From positions 6,743-54,475 of the forward strand of contig PAQU01000075.1 in assembly GCA_002709395.1 (NCBI GenBank): DNA of 47,733 nucleotides, in the 5' to 3' direction. The notes beneath the pieces are model-generated. The model saw only the letters and a list, made by a program, of their open reading frames with translations. It was not told the origin of the DNA and did not search any database. This stretch comes from Roseibacillus sp. GTDB taxonomy: Bacteria; Verrucomicrobiota; Verrucomicrobiia; Verrucomicrobiales; Akkermansiaceae. Shown one piece after another: positions 24,039 to 34,100 of this stretch (position 1 is its first letter; every line of letters starts with the position of its first letter). The translations under genes were made by a program, and so were the position numbers.

Positions 24039-26069
24039 CTATTGTACGAAAAGATAACGCTTGGAGGTGAGCATGGCCCGCGCGAGGGTGAAGATGTCTT
24101 CCCGGTCCCCGGCAAGGGGAAGGAGATCCTTCTTCTCGGCGTCCGAGGGCCGGCTGGAATAAAAGGCGAGGAAGAGGTATTCGAGTCGCTGCTCCGGATT
24201 GGTGATTTCACCGAGGGCTTCAAAGACCTTTGAGCGCCGGTTCTCCGTGCTGGCCGCAACCTGCCCGTTCAGAAGGGTGAGGGCCTGCGGAATGGTGGCA
24301 TCGGTGTGGGCGGCCTCGGGAGTGTTACGGTCCGATCCGCCAAACTGCCGAACCACGTGACCAGCCTTGAATGGGCTTGGGTGCTCGGAGGCCCGCATGT
24401 TGATGGAAGCCCTGGCTCCGCCACTGGAACGGCTCATGACGCCCATGCTCATGCTCATGCCGTCCTGCTTTTTCTTACCGTCCCGTCGAAGGGCCTGCTG
24501 GCGTCTCTTGAGGCGTTCCACTTCCTTGAGGTTGCCTGTAGTTTTCGCCTTGTTCATGGCGATCTGGATTTCCCGGTATTTCGCCTGGTTCTCCCGTCGT
24601 TGCTCTTCGATCTCATTTGCCTGCCTTCCAGCTTCGATGAGCTTGTCCGCGGAGAGGTTCAGAAGGGTATGGGTATCACTCTGGTAGTTTTTCCACTTGT
24701 ACTCCAGGGAGGTGTTGATGTTGTCATCCGTGTTCCCGAAGGACAGCACGGTGAAGGAATCGTAGAGCTCCTCGGCCGACATGCGACGGAGTTGGGGCCC
24801 CACAAAAAAGTAGTCTACTCCGGGGGTTGCCTCGACTGGTGATACCTGACGTTGGAAGAGTCTTGTATGGTAGAGAATGCGTTCGAAGTCACGAGTGCGG
24901 TAGTTCACGCCTTTCATCACTTTCTCGATGTAGTTGAGGACCTCGGGATGGGACCCCTTCAACTTGTCATTCCAGTCGTCGACCGGATCAACAAGGCCAT
25001 GACCGAAGGTGCGTCGCCAGAGACGGTTGGCAATAACCTTGGTAAAATAGGGGTTGTCGGTGGAAGTCACCCAGTCCGCAAAAACCTTGCGGCGTTCTTC
25101 CGGTTTGACCTCGCTCACCTTGGCACCGAATAGGGTGGCAGGTTCGACGACCTCCCCCGGGTCGGCGTCTTCATACTGGTAGTCGTCCGGCAGCTTGAGT
25201 TCCTGCTTGGAGGATTCTGCTATCTCGTTCCGGCTGAAGTAGCGGAGGAGATAACGCATCTCGCTATTAATCCGCCTGAACAGGCCCCTCTGGGCCTTGG
25301 CTTTTTCCGCCTTGTTCTTGCCCTTGAGCCTCTTTGTCATCTGAGGATGGGTCTTCTTGGCCTGCTCGGAGATCTTGTGGATGACTTTTCTGGCTTCCTC
25401 ACTTCGATAGGCGATGCCTCCGCTGAAGGCTGCCATCTCGTAGTATTCCATCTGGGTCCACTTGTCGAAAGGGTGGTCGTGGCACTGGGCACAACCAATC
25501 TGGTGCCCAAGGAAGACCTGCACGGTGTTACTTACGTTATCCAGCAGCATGCCACGGTCCCTCAGGTAGTATCCTACTGCCGGGTTCTTTGAAGCATGCC
25601 CTTCCGCGGAGAGCATCTCCCGGACGATCTGATCCCATGGTTTATCGGATGCGAGGGAGTTGCGTAGCCAGACATGCCAACCGAGGCCATACTGTTCGTC
25701 AGTGGTCTGGAGCCGGAGGAGATCGGCGAAGTAGTTGAAGGCTGAACTGTCATAGCCTGGTGAGGAAACGAGTTGTTCAACGAGTTGGGTGCGCTTGTCC
25801 GGGGTCTTGTCATCCAGAAACCGGGAGGCCTCCATGGCAGTGGGGATTCGGCCCACGATGTTGAGATAGGCCCGCCTGACGAAGACATCCTCCGGGACAA
25901 TGGGAAGCGGCTGCAGCTTGCGCGCCTTGAGGTCTTTTTCCAGTAATTGATCAATGGCTTCCGCCACCCGGAGTACCTCGCTGAGCTCAAGAGGCTTGAT
26001 GCGGGGAGCGGCTGCGGCCATCAGGGAAAGAGAGCCGAGTGCAAGAATGATTCCTGTGACGCACTTCAT
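24039..26069 (-). CDS. DUF1549/DUF1553 secreted protein with CxxCH motif (pair 1)
   Basis: The ATG at 26069 is preferred because it opens directly into a signal peptide (MKCVTGIILALGSLSLMAAA), giving 676 residues. The N-terminal DUF1549 domain includes AYLNIVGRIPTAMEASRFLDD and GCAQCHDHPFDKW, a C-x-x-C-H haem-type motif. The DUF1553 domain follows with NPYFTKVIANRLWRRTFGHG, and the C-terminus holds IPQALTLLNGQV. Between them is a charged, coiled-coil-like stretch (EEQRRENQAKYREIQIAMNK and onward), then a Met/Ser/Gly-rich linker. It is co-transcribed with the DUF1501 gene. Function is unknown; related planctomycete proteins are often linked to complex polymer use. Confidence 0.92.
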   Translation of the reverse strand: MKCVTGIILALGSLSLMAAAAPRIKPLELSEVLRVAEAIDQLLEKDLKARKLQPLPIVPEDVFVRRAYLNIVGRIPTAMEASRFLDDKTPDKRTQLVEQLVSSPGYDSSAFNYFADLLRLQTTDEQYGLGWHVWLRNSLASDKPWDQIVREMLSAEGHASKNPAVGYYLRDRGMLLDNVSNTVQVFLGHQIGCAQCHDHPFDKWTQMEYYEMAAFSGGIAYRSEEARKVIHKISEQAKKTHPQMTKRLKGKNKAEKAKAQRGLFRRINSEMRYLLRYFSRNEIAESSKQELKLPDDYQYEDADPGEVVEPATLFGAKVSEVKPEERRKVFADWVTSTDNPYFTKVIANRLWRRTFGHGLVDPVDDWNDKLKGSHPEVLNYIEKVMKGVNYRTRDFERILYHTRLFQRQVSPVEATPGVDYFFVGPQLRRMSAEELYDSFTVLSFGNTDDNINTSLEYKWKNYQSDTHTLLNLSADKLIEAGRQANEIEEQRRENQAKYREIQIAMNKAKTTGNLKEVERLKRRQQALRRDGKKKQDGMSMSMGVMSRSSGGARASINMRASEHPSPFKAGHVVRQFGGSDRNTPEAAHTDATIPQALTLLNGQVAASTENRRSKVFEALGEITNPEQRLEYLFLAFYSSRPSDAEKKDLLPLAGDREDIFTLARAMLTSKRYLFVQ

Positions 26070-26183
26070 GGGGGTGTAATACAGTTTTTGGGAGGAGGAA
26101 AACAGTGGGATTATCGGGTCTTGGTCCGAGTAACGGATCAAACCCCCCGGGAGTAACGGAGTTGCGGCTCTGGTACTTTCATC

Positions 26184-26198
26184 ACCGGATTAACCGGT
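26184..26198. promoter_or_regulatory. Inverted repeat ACCGG-ATTAA-CCGGT upstream of DUF1549/1553 pair 1
   Basis: Perfect 5-bp arms around a 5-bp AT-only centre, in the 294-bp divergent region, 115 bp upstream of the minus-strand DUF1549 start. It could be an operator for a dimeric regulator; the arms are short enough for chance. Confidence 0.3.
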
Positions 26199-26334
26199 AA
26201 GGGCTATTGAGGCAGGTGCCAGGAGACCCCTTGGTTATCGTCCCGGGTTGGTCGACCCTTTCAGGGAGGCCCTCCAGGCGGCATTTCTCCGTGTCATTCT
26301 TATCCAGGAAAAGTTTCCAATTTTCCGTGACTAA

Positions 26335-26348
26335 TGTTCTTTTGAACA
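26335..26348. promoter_or_regulatory. LexA-type SOS box upstream of yifB/comM
   Basis: TGTTC-TTTT-GAACA is a perfect palindrome lying 15 nt before the yifB ATG. It matches exactly the TGTTC-N4-GAACA motif that I recall being reported as the LexA binding site in Verrucomicrobia. AT-rich bases (AATATCTT) follow immediately and may be the -10 region, so a bound repressor would cover the promoter. The palindrome is seen; LexA binding is inferred. Confidence 0.6.
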
Positions 26349-26363
26349 ATATCTTAGGCAGCT

Positions 26364-27908
26364 ATGATTACGAAACTGAGCAGTGCTGCCTTGCGAGGAC
26401 TAGAGGCGGTTGAAGTGGAGGTGGAAGTCAACTCACCCGGCACCGGTGTGCCCCGAATGATCATCGTGGGCTTGCCCGATGCGGCGGTCCGGGAGTCGGC
26501 TGAGCGCGTGAGCTCGGCGGTTGATGCGTCTGCACTTTCCAGGGGTGACGGGGCGATTACGATCAATCTGGCTCCTGCCGATCTGCGCAAGGAGGGGCCT
26601 TCCTTTGATTTACCAATAGCATTGGGGGTGGTGGCATGTGCGGAGAAGAGTCAGCTTGGGAGAGCTGCTGACTGCCAGATTCACGGAGAACTCGCGTTGG
26701 ATGGCTCGGTGCGACCGGTTAAGGGAATACTTTCCGCGGCGATTGAGGCAAAGGCGCGAGGAAAAAGACGTTTACTGGTGCCGGAGCAGAATGCGCAGGA
26801 GGCCGCAATGGTGCCAGGGATTGAGGTTTTCGGAGTCAGGGGTCTGCGGCAGGCCTGGGCCTTCCTGAACGGGGATGAGGAACTGGCCCCTGTGGTGCCG
26901 GAGGTGATGCTACTTAATAAGGCAGAGGCGTGCTCTCAGGATTCGCTGGATCTGGATGAGGTGAAGGGACAGCAGAGTGTGAAACGTGCTCTGGAGGTTG
27001 CAGCCGCGGGATCCCACAACTTGCTCATGGTGGGGCCTCCGGGGACTGGTAAATCAATGCTCGCGAGACGCCTGCCAACAATCCTGCCAGACATGACTGA
27101 GGAAGAGGCGATTGAGACCACCCGGATTCATTCGATTGCGGGAACCCTTGGGCCGGGTGAGGGGCTGGTACGTGCGCGGCCCTTTCGCAGCCCGCACCAT
27201 ACCATCTCAAATGCGGGACTTCTGGGGGGAGGAAGCAACCCGGGTCCGGGAGAGATTTCCCTGGCAAACAACGGGGTTCTTTTCCTGGACGAATTGCCAG
27301 AGTTTCGGCGGCAAACCCTTGAAGTCCTGAGGCAACCCCTGGAGGACGGTCAAGTGACAATCTCCCGTGCGGCTGGATCGCTGACTTTTCCCAGTAAGGT
27401 GCTTCTGGTAGGGTCGCTCAACCCCTGCCCTTGCGGCTATTTTGCAGATCCAACTCGTGCATGTTCCTGCACAAGAGGGCAGGTGGAGAAATACCGTCAG
27501 AAGATTTCCGGACCTCTGCTCGATCGCATCGATCTTCATGTAGAAGTTCCGCTCGTTGATTTCAGGGAACTATCCTCAAGGACTTCTCCCGAGAACTCGG
27601 AGACCGTTCGCGAAAGGGTGAGAACATGCCGGGTCCGGCAGGCAGAACGCTTCAGGAAGGCAGCTGGAGTGCGGGTCAATGCAGACATGAGGCCCGGACA
27701 GGTGAGCCGTTTCTGTGAACTGGACCGGAAGTCTTCATGCCTGCTGGAACAGGCGATGGAGCAGCTGAGTTTTTCGGCCCGGGCCTATGATCGAATTCTG
27801 AAAGTAGCTCGCACCGTTGCGGACCTGGAGGGAGCGGATGCGGTTGAGGAGGCACACGTGATGGAGGCAATCCATTACCGGAGCCTCGATCGCAGGTTGA
27901 TGGGATAG
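26364..27908 (+). CDS. comM: YifB/ComM-family Mg-chelatase-like AAA+ ATPase
   Basis: A 514-residue protein with the family's N-terminal ChlI/Lon-like domain (SAALRGLEAVEVEVEVN, IIVGLPDAAVRESAERV, ITINLAPADLRKEG). It continues with an AAA+ core carrying Walker A (GPPGTGKSMLARR) and Walker B (GVLFLDELPEF), a Cys-rich NPCPCGYFADPTRACSC insertion, and a C-terminal helical domain. ComM acts as a hexameric helicase promoting branch migration when donor DNA is integrated in natural transformation. A LexA-like box at the promoter suggests damage control of expression. Confidence 0.93.
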   Translation: MITKLSSAALRGLEAVEVEVEVNSPGTGVPRMIIVGLPDAAVRESAERVSSAVDASALSRGDGAITINLAPADLRKEGPSFDLPIALGVVACAEKSQLGRAADCQIHGELALDGSVRPVKGILSAAIEAKARGKRRLLVPEQNAQEAAMVPGIEVFGVRGLRQAWAFLNGDEELAPVVPEVMLLNKAEACSQDSLDLDEVKGQQSVKRALEVAAAGSHNLLMVGPPGTGKSMLARRLPTILPDMTEEEAIETTRIHSIAGTLGPGEGLVRARPFRSPHHTISNAGLLGGGSNPGPGEISLANNGVLFLDELPEFRRQTLEVLRQPLEDGQVTISRAAGSLTFPSKVLLVGSLNPCPCGYFADPTRACSCTRGQVEKYRQKISGPLLDRIDLHVEVPLVDFRELSSRTSPENSETVRERVRTCRVRQAERFRKAAGVRVNADMRPGQVSRFCELDRKSSCLLEQAMEQLSFSARAYDRILKVARTVADLEGADAVEEAHVMEAIHYRSLDRRLMG

Positions 27909-28128
27909 AGCTATATCCGGTTATCTCGGATGAAATGAGGCCACTGGGTGAGCAGCTGCGGAGCATCAGGATGTGACCATTCCGTCCTGAAACCCCGTAT
28001 TTTCAGGGGGTGTTGCAGGCTGCCCGCCCCATCATGGGCAGGATCCGGAGGCGGTCGCCCTACGATGGTTAGGGTCCCCCGGTGTCGATGCCGATAGTGC
28101 CTTTGTCGCAAGCCATGAAGCGGAGCCT
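27909..28128. other. Convergent intergenic region with inverted repeats, no gene seen
   Basis: 220 bp between the yifB and bacterioferritin stops. It contains CCTGAAA/TTTCAGG (27986-28007, 8-nt loop) and CTGCCC/GGGCAG (28020-28041), neither followed by a convincing T-run. They may terminate transcription inefficiently. The 66-codon minus-strand ORF here has no supporting features. Confidence 0.4.
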
Positions 28129-28605
28129 TTACTCGCCCGCTTTCATCTGCTGGGCAAGGTACTGCTCGAGGCCGACCAGTTTGATGAGGTCAAATTGAGA
28201 CTCGGCCCAGTCGATGCTTTCCTCCGACTCCACCACCATGCGCTCCATCAGGTCCCTGCTCCCCGCGTCCTTCTTGTCGATGGCAAGTGCCACTGCCTCG
28301 TTGTAGGTGGCGACGCCCTGCTTTTCGAGTTCGTAGCTGTTCTCGATGTGTTCGCGCGGTGTAGCCCCTACCTTGATCTCATGATAGCGGGCAATCTCAG
28401 GAATTCCTCCGAGATAGAGGATGCGATCGATTACCTCCTCTGCATGCTTCATTTCCTCGATGGACTCGTCATAGAAATGCTTGGCCAGTCCATCCAGTCC
28501 CCAGTCCTTGCACATCTTGGAACTGATGAAATAGAGATTGATTGCGGTCAGTTCGATTGTGAGTCCCGCATTAAGCGCTTCGATTACCTGTTCGTCTCCT
28601 TGCAT
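28129..28605 (-). CDS. bfr: Bacterioferritin (variant ferroxidase site)
   Basis: A 158-residue ferritin-like four-helix protein, close to E. coli Bfr in length and ends (MQGDEQVIEALN ... GLEQYLAQQM). By ungapped local alignment, the ligands equivalent to Glu18 (TIELTAINLYF), Glu51, haem Met52 and His54 (DESIEEMKHAEE) and Glu94 are kept. The segment aligned with E. coli DEEGHIDW reads ESEESIDW, so Glu127 and His130 are replaced by Ser. It probably binds haem and iron but may need another subunit or a different chemistry for oxidation. It is monocistronic, convergent with yifB. Confidence 0.9.
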   Translation of the reverse strand: MQGDEQVIEALNAGLTIELTAINLYFISSKMCKDWGLDGLAKHFYDESIEEMKHAEEVIDRILYLGGIPEIARYHEIKVGATPREHIENSYELEKQGVATYNEAVALAIDKKDAGSRDLMERMVVESEESIDWAESQFDLIKLVGLEQYLAQQMKAGE

Positions 28606-28806
28606 ATGTCTTAAGTCTTACGAGTTCGACCATAGGACGATCCATCGCGACTCCAAGGGATAATTTGTATTTCCCCTTGTTGTGATTGAGACCGCGTCTC
28701 ATCTGCTCCACCGGGGGAGCACTTCGAAGTAAGGCAGGGATGAAATGTGAACCGAAGAAAGCTGTGAGTTTCCCGGCACCCTCTCTACCGGTGGTCGAGC
28801 GGGAGC

Positions 28807-29532
28807 TTACCAGGCAGCCTGTGCTTTCCTGACCTGTTCGGCTGTGAGGCCGAATGCCTTTAATACGCCCACAGCCATCATCTTGTTGCCATCGGGGTTC
28901 ATGTGTACGCCATCGGAGGTGAGCAGTTTGCCCCCCTTCTTGTCCTCACTGGCAGCGATCCGCGCCCGCATGTCGGCATTAAGATCTGCCAGCAGGCATT
29001 TCTTTTCCCGGGCGAGCTCTCTGAGGAAGTCGTTGTAGGTCGACAGTTTCTTGTTGTTGGCATTGTCCTTGTCCTCCCCGATCATGGTGGAGGTGAGGAT
29101 CATGACTTTAACCCCGGCGCTCTGGCAGTGATCCACGATCCTGGTGATGTTGACCTTGTAGTCCTCGAGGGAAACCCCCCGCTTGCCATGCCAGACATCG
29201 TTGACGCCACAGCTCAGGGTCATCCAGTTGGGTTTCTTGCTGAGCACATCGCGCTCAAGGCGGGCGAGCATCTGATTTGACTTGTGGCCACTGATACCAG
29301 CTGGAATTGCGGTAGTTTTCACTCCTGCGGATTCCAGCCCGCGGATTGCAAGACGGACGTAGCCATTGGGGCGGGCTCCTGCCTGGGTGATAGAGTCGCC
29401 CAGAAAGGCAATTTTCTCGCCATCCTTCACGGCGATATCGGCCAGGGAAGACATTGGAATAGCCATGAGTGCGGAGGTTATGAGAGCGAAGCTGAAGGTT
29501 TTCCTTCTTACAGATTCTTTGCTGATTTTCAT
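28807..29532 (-). CDS. Secreted SGNH/GDSL-type hydrolase
   Basis: Starting at residue 29 of the track ORF gives 241 residues with a signal peptide (MKISKESVRRKTFSFALITS then IPMSSLA). The SGNH blocks are all present: the nucleophile Ser in IAFLGDSITQAG, Gly in PAGISGHKS, Asn in LSCGVNDVW, and the Asp-His dyad in SDGVHMNPDGN. Members deacetylate or de-esterify lipids and polysaccharides; here a carbohydrate esterase role is plausible, given the secreted neighbours, but not shown. It is divergent from the PQQ-like propeller gene with 148 bp between. Confidence 0.9.
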   Translation of the reverse strand: MKISKESVRRKTFSFALITSALMAIPMSSLADIAVKDGEKIAFLGDSITQAGARPNGYVRLAIRGLESAGVKTTAIPAGISGHKSNQMLARLERDVLSKKPNWMTLSCGVNDVWHGKRGVSLEDYKVNITRIVDHCQSAGVKVMILTSTMIGEDKDNANNKKLSTYNDFLRELAREKKCLLADLNADMRARIAASEDKKGGKLLTSDGVHMNPDGNKMMAVGVLKAFGLTAEQVRKAQAAW

Positions 29533-29680
29533 ATAAAGGGATGTTGGCTGGGCTGAAAGTCCGCCAGATAGCGGGTTCTTCCGGAGGATCTGTCGGTATC
29601 GAGCGGGAGGAGTCAATGGGAATCGACCGCGAGGCCCTTACGGATTGACGCAATGGAGCAAGTTGATCAGGTATATGGGT

Positions 29681-31045
29681 ATGAAGCAGAAATGCTCCCT
29701 AAGTCTTCTGTTGCTCGTGACGTTTTTCTTGGTGGCGCTGCGTCCCTGTCTGCTTGCAGAGGATAAGTCCCAGAACTGGTCGCAGTTCCGGGGTCCCGGA
29801 GCTCGTGGGGTGGGGACTGACAGAAGTCTCCCCGACAAGTGGTCCGCTACCGAGAATGTGGAGTGGAAACGTAGCCTGCCTGGTCGTGGGTGGTCTTGTC
29901 CGGTAGTCTGGGGCAAGCGTGTCTTTCTCACTACTGTGGTAAACGAAGGGGTCTCGGAGAAACCCAAGAAGGGACTCTATTTTGGAGGAGAGCGCCCCAA
30001 GTTCCCGGAAACGGTTCATCACTGGAAGGTCTATTGCCTGAGCCTTGAGAGTGGCAGGGTCCTCTGGGAGCGCGAGGTGCACAAGGGCAGGCCCCAGTCG
30101 GCCATCCATGTAAAGAACAGCTATGCCTCTGAGACGCCGGTGACCGACGGGGAGAGGGTCTACTGTTACTTTGGCAACCTCGGCATCTTCGTCTTTGACA
30201 TGGACGGCAAGCCGCAGTGGGCGAGGAAGTTCACTCCCCGCAAGACTCGCTACAGCTGGGGAACGGCATCCTCTCCGGTTCTTCACAAGGATCGCCTCTA
30301 CATCGTCAATGACAACGAAGTTGATTCCTGGTTGCTGGCGCTCGACAAGAAGACCGGAAAGGAAGCCTGGAAGGTCACACGGGAGGAAAAGAGCAACTGG
30401 TCGGTTCCCTATGTGTGGGAGAACAGGGAGCGTACAGAAATCGTGGTGCCGGGAAGTGGACGGACAGTTTCCTATGACCTCGATGGGAAGGAGCTCTGGT
30501 GGTGGCGTCGTGGGATGTCCAGTATCACGATCGCCACTCCCTATTCCTCCGACGAGCTCCTCTACATCAGTTCTGGTTATGTTGGGGACAAGAAGAAGCC
30601 AATCTATGCCATCAGGCCCGGAGCGCGGGGGGACATCTCGATCAAGCCGTTCAGAAAGAGCGACAATGAGTTCGTGGCCTGGTGCAACTGGGAGGCCGCT
30701 CCTTACAATCCCTCGACACTGCTTTACAATGGCCAGCTGTATTCGCTTCTCGATCGAGGGTGGTTACGGGCCCTGGACCCCGCGAGCGGAGAATTCATAT
30801 ACGAGCGCAAGCGCCTCCCGCCCGGGGCAGGGTATACCGTTTCTCCGTGGGCATATAATGGAAAAATCTTCTGTCTGAACGAGGATGGGGAAACCCGGGT
30901 CATCCAAGCCGGGAAGGAGTTCAAGTATCTTCATACCAACAAGCTTGCGGAAGATGATATGGCAATGGCATGTCCGGCCATTGCGGGTGATCGACTTCTC
31001 ATCAGGACTGCGGCTCGGGTCTACTGTATCAGGGCGGAACAGTAG
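29681..31045 (+). CDS. Secreted PQQ-like beta-propeller protein
   Basis: The ATG at 29681 opens a signal peptide (MKQKCSLSLLLLVTFFLVAL, cleaved after about LLA), giving 454 residues; the track's TTG at 29645 adds an unlikely N-terminus. The mature protein begins WSQFRGPGARGVGTDRSLPD, a start typical of planctomycete/verrucomicrobial PQQ-like repeat proteins. Repeated W-containing blades follow (for example LLALDKKTGKEAWKVTREEK and ALDPASGEFIYERKRLPPG). No PQQ-binding catalytic residues can be assigned, so it may be a BamB-like scaffold or a binding protein rather than a dehydrogenase. Confidence 0.87.
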   Translation: MKQKCSLSLLLLVTFFLVALRPCLLAEDKSQNWSQFRGPGARGVGTDRSLPDKWSATENVEWKRSLPGRGWSCPVVWGKRVFLTTVVNEGVSEKPKKGLYFGGERPKFPETVHHWKVYCLSLESGRVLWEREVHKGRPQSAIHVKNSYASETPVTDGERVYCYFGNLGIFVFDMDGKPQWARKFTPRKTRYSWGTASSPVLHKDRLYIVNDNEVDSWLLALDKKTGKEAWKVTREEKSNWSVPYVWENRERTEIVVPGSGRTVSYDLDGKELWWWRRGMSSITIATPYSSDELLYISSGYVGDKKKPIYAIRPGARGDISIKPFRKSDNEFVAWCNWEAAPYNPSTLLYNGQLYSLLDRGWLRALDPASGEFIYERKRLPPGAGYTVSPWAYNGKIFCLNEDGETRVIQAGKEFKYLHTNKLAEDDMAMACPAIAGDRLLIRTAARVYCIRAEQ

Positions 31046-31176
31046 GGCCTTGTTCAGGAGAGCTCTCCCTCGAATCAGCCGCAGGCAACTTTACATTTTT
31101 GTGGCGCGAAGATGACGTCCGGCAGGACCGGGTTGCAAATCCACGGCAGGATGTCAGGGTTCGGCCCCCGTCTCTG

Positions 31177-34100
31177 ATGTTTCGTTCTTACTCTGGATTG
31201 CTTCTGGTTGCATGCGCTGCGGTCCTGTCCTCCTGCGAGAGGCCGGAGAGCGGGAGCCGGCATCATGAAAGAGAGGTTCGTCCCGCAGGCTCTCCGTGGC
31301 GAGCGGCGTCATCCCTGCCGGCAAACTCAATTGAAGAGGTCTCTCTGACCCCTCGTAGTGGGACCGGGGAAGGGTCGCTCTTCCGTCGTCTCGCACCAGC
31401 TGAAAGTGGAGTGGAATTTCTCAATCCGATTGATGTCACTCATTCCTTGAAGCGGCTCTACTACTCGGGCTTTGGATGTGGAGGCGTGGCCGTTGGTGAC
31501 CTCGATGGCGATGATCGACCAGATTTGTTTTTCGCGAGTGGACCAAGGGGTAACCGGGTGTACATGCAGGCGGAATCTTCCCTTGTCTTCGAGGACAGGA
31601 CGAGCAAGGCGGGGATTCAGAATCGGAGTTCGTGGGGAACAGGTGTGGCTCTTGCAGACGTGGATAATGACGGGGATCTCGATGTGTATGTATGCAACTA
31701 CGATTCGCCTAACGAGTTGTATATCAATAATGGAGCTGGAGTTTTTGAGGAGTGTGCAGAGAAGTTCGGTCTTGCTCTTGTGGATGCCTGCCTTCTCCCG
31801 ACCTTCTGCGACTACGACCAGGATGGGGACCTTGATGTTTTCGTGTTAACCAACCGGTATTTCCGGGAAGGAGGTCGCCCCAGGGAACCACCTTTTGAGA
31901 CCTCAGGAGATGGATCGGTACGGGTTAAGGAAGAATTCTCGAGATACTATGGACTGGTGGAGACGGAGCCCGGAGTCTACAACATGGATGAGCTGGGGCG
32001 CCCGGATCTTCTGCTGCGGAATGATGGCGGGGTCTTTACCGACGTCAGTGTTGAGTCGGGAATTCAGGCAGAAGGGCAGGGGTTGTCGGCAACTTGGTGG
32101 GACTATGATCAGGACGGCCTGATGGATATCTATGTGTGTAATGACTTTGCAGAACCCGATAACCTTTTCCGGAACAACGGAGATGGGACGTTCACGGACA
32201 CCGCTGCTCTGGCCTTGAATTATACCCCATGGTTCTCGATGGGGGCTGATGCAGGAGATATAAACAATGATGGGCAACTGGATTTTGTCGCCCTCGATAT
32301 GGCCGCCACCACTCATTACAAATCCAAGATGGCCATGGGGGAGATGGGAACGCTTCAGCATGTCATTGAACGGTTCCGCCCTCGCCAGGTGATGCGGAAC
32401 TGCCTCTATCTTAATACGGGAACAGGCCGCTTGATGGAGTGTGCTGGTCTGGTGGGGGTGTCCAACTCGGACTGGTCGTGGGCCGCCAAGCTCGCAGACT
32501 TCGACAATGACGGGAAGGTGGACCTTTATATCACGAACGGAATGTCCCGCGATTTCAATAACTCCGACATCTCATTTACACCTGCGGACCAGATTGGGAA
32601 AAGTGAGTGGGATCACTACGAAAACTCCCCTACAAAACCTGAACAGAATCTTTCTTTTCGAAACCTGGGAAATCTATCGTTTGAGGAGTCTTCTGAGGGC
32701 TGGGGCCTTGATCATGTCGGGATGAGCTATGCCAGTGCCTGTGGGGACCTTGATGGGGATGGGGATCTTGACCTCGTGACCGTAAACCTGAATGAACCGG
32801 TCAGTATCTATCGGAATGACTCGCAGGAGGGAAATCGGGTTACTCTTGGCCTTCGAGGCCGTAACTCCAACAGATACGGATTGGGGGCCTTGGTGACCGT
32901 CGAAGCCGGGGGAGCCAAGCATGTGCGGCAAATGGTTCCTGTGACAGGCTATCTGTCGAGTAATGAGCCTTCCATCCATATCGGGCTCGGAGCTGCCGAG
33001 GAGATCGACAATTTACAGATTCGCTGGCCTGATGGAAAGCTGCAGGAGTTTCGAGGGCTCTCGGTAAACACGGGATATCGTATCACCGAAAGTGAGGCGG
33101 GTCTCACTCAGGAGGAGAAGGAGCTACCAGTGCCTCTGTATGCCGAAGAGAAAAAGCTTCGGGGGATCATCCACCGGGAGACCATCTTTGAGGATTTCAC
33201 CCGGCAGCCTCTTCTGCCCAACAAACTCTCACAACTGGGTCCGGGAATCGCGGTGTCTGATGTGGATGGTGACGGCAGTGAAGATTTTTACCTCGCCACG
33301 CCCCGCGGGCAGTCAGGTGTGGTTTTTCTGAATGATGGAACGGGCAGGTACAGGGCGGGGAGTGCAGCCTCCTTCAAGGATGATGAGGATTTTGAGGGGC
33401 TTGGGGTTCTGTTTTTTGACGCAGACGGGGATGGAGATCAGGACCTTTATGTGGCGAGTGGGGGTTACGAGTATGATCCCGGGAGCGCTCTTGTCCGGGA
33501 CCGATTGTATCTAAACCGAGGCGATGGAAGCTTCATGAGGGCTCCTTCCAACGCCTTGCCGGATTTCCGGGATAACAGCAGTTGCGCAGTGGTTGCTGAT
33601 TTTGATCGGGATGGAGACCTTGATCTCTTTGTCGGCGGCAGGGTGGTCACCGGAGAATATCCGATGCCGGCCCGGAGCCGTCTGCTTCTCAATGAGTCGG
33701 TGAACGGAACGGTCCGGTTCGTGAGTGCTCCAGACAGTCTTGCGCCGGGACTGAGTGAGACTGGACTGGTGACGGGTGCCCTGTGGTCTGATGTTGATGG
33801 CGACGGATGGACGGATCTACTGGTCACGCATGAATGGGGGCCCGTAAAGCTATTCAAGAACCGAGGGGGGCGTCTGGCGGAAGAGACGAACGAGAGGGGG
33901 CTGGGTGCGCACCTGGGCTGGTGGAACAGTATTGCCGGGGGAGACCCCGATCGTGATGGAGATATCGACTACGCCGTGGGTAATGTTGGGCTGAATACGA
34001 AATACCATACGAAGGACGGAAAGCCCGTGATGCTGTATTACGGCGAATATGGCGGCGAGGGAGTAAGGCGTCTGGTAGAGGCGAAATATGAAAACCAGAT

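Noticed and set aside
27986-28041. Two inverted repeats after yifB as terminators
   Set aside because: The stems are present but no T-tract follows either on either strand. Recorded as intergenic structure, not called terminators.
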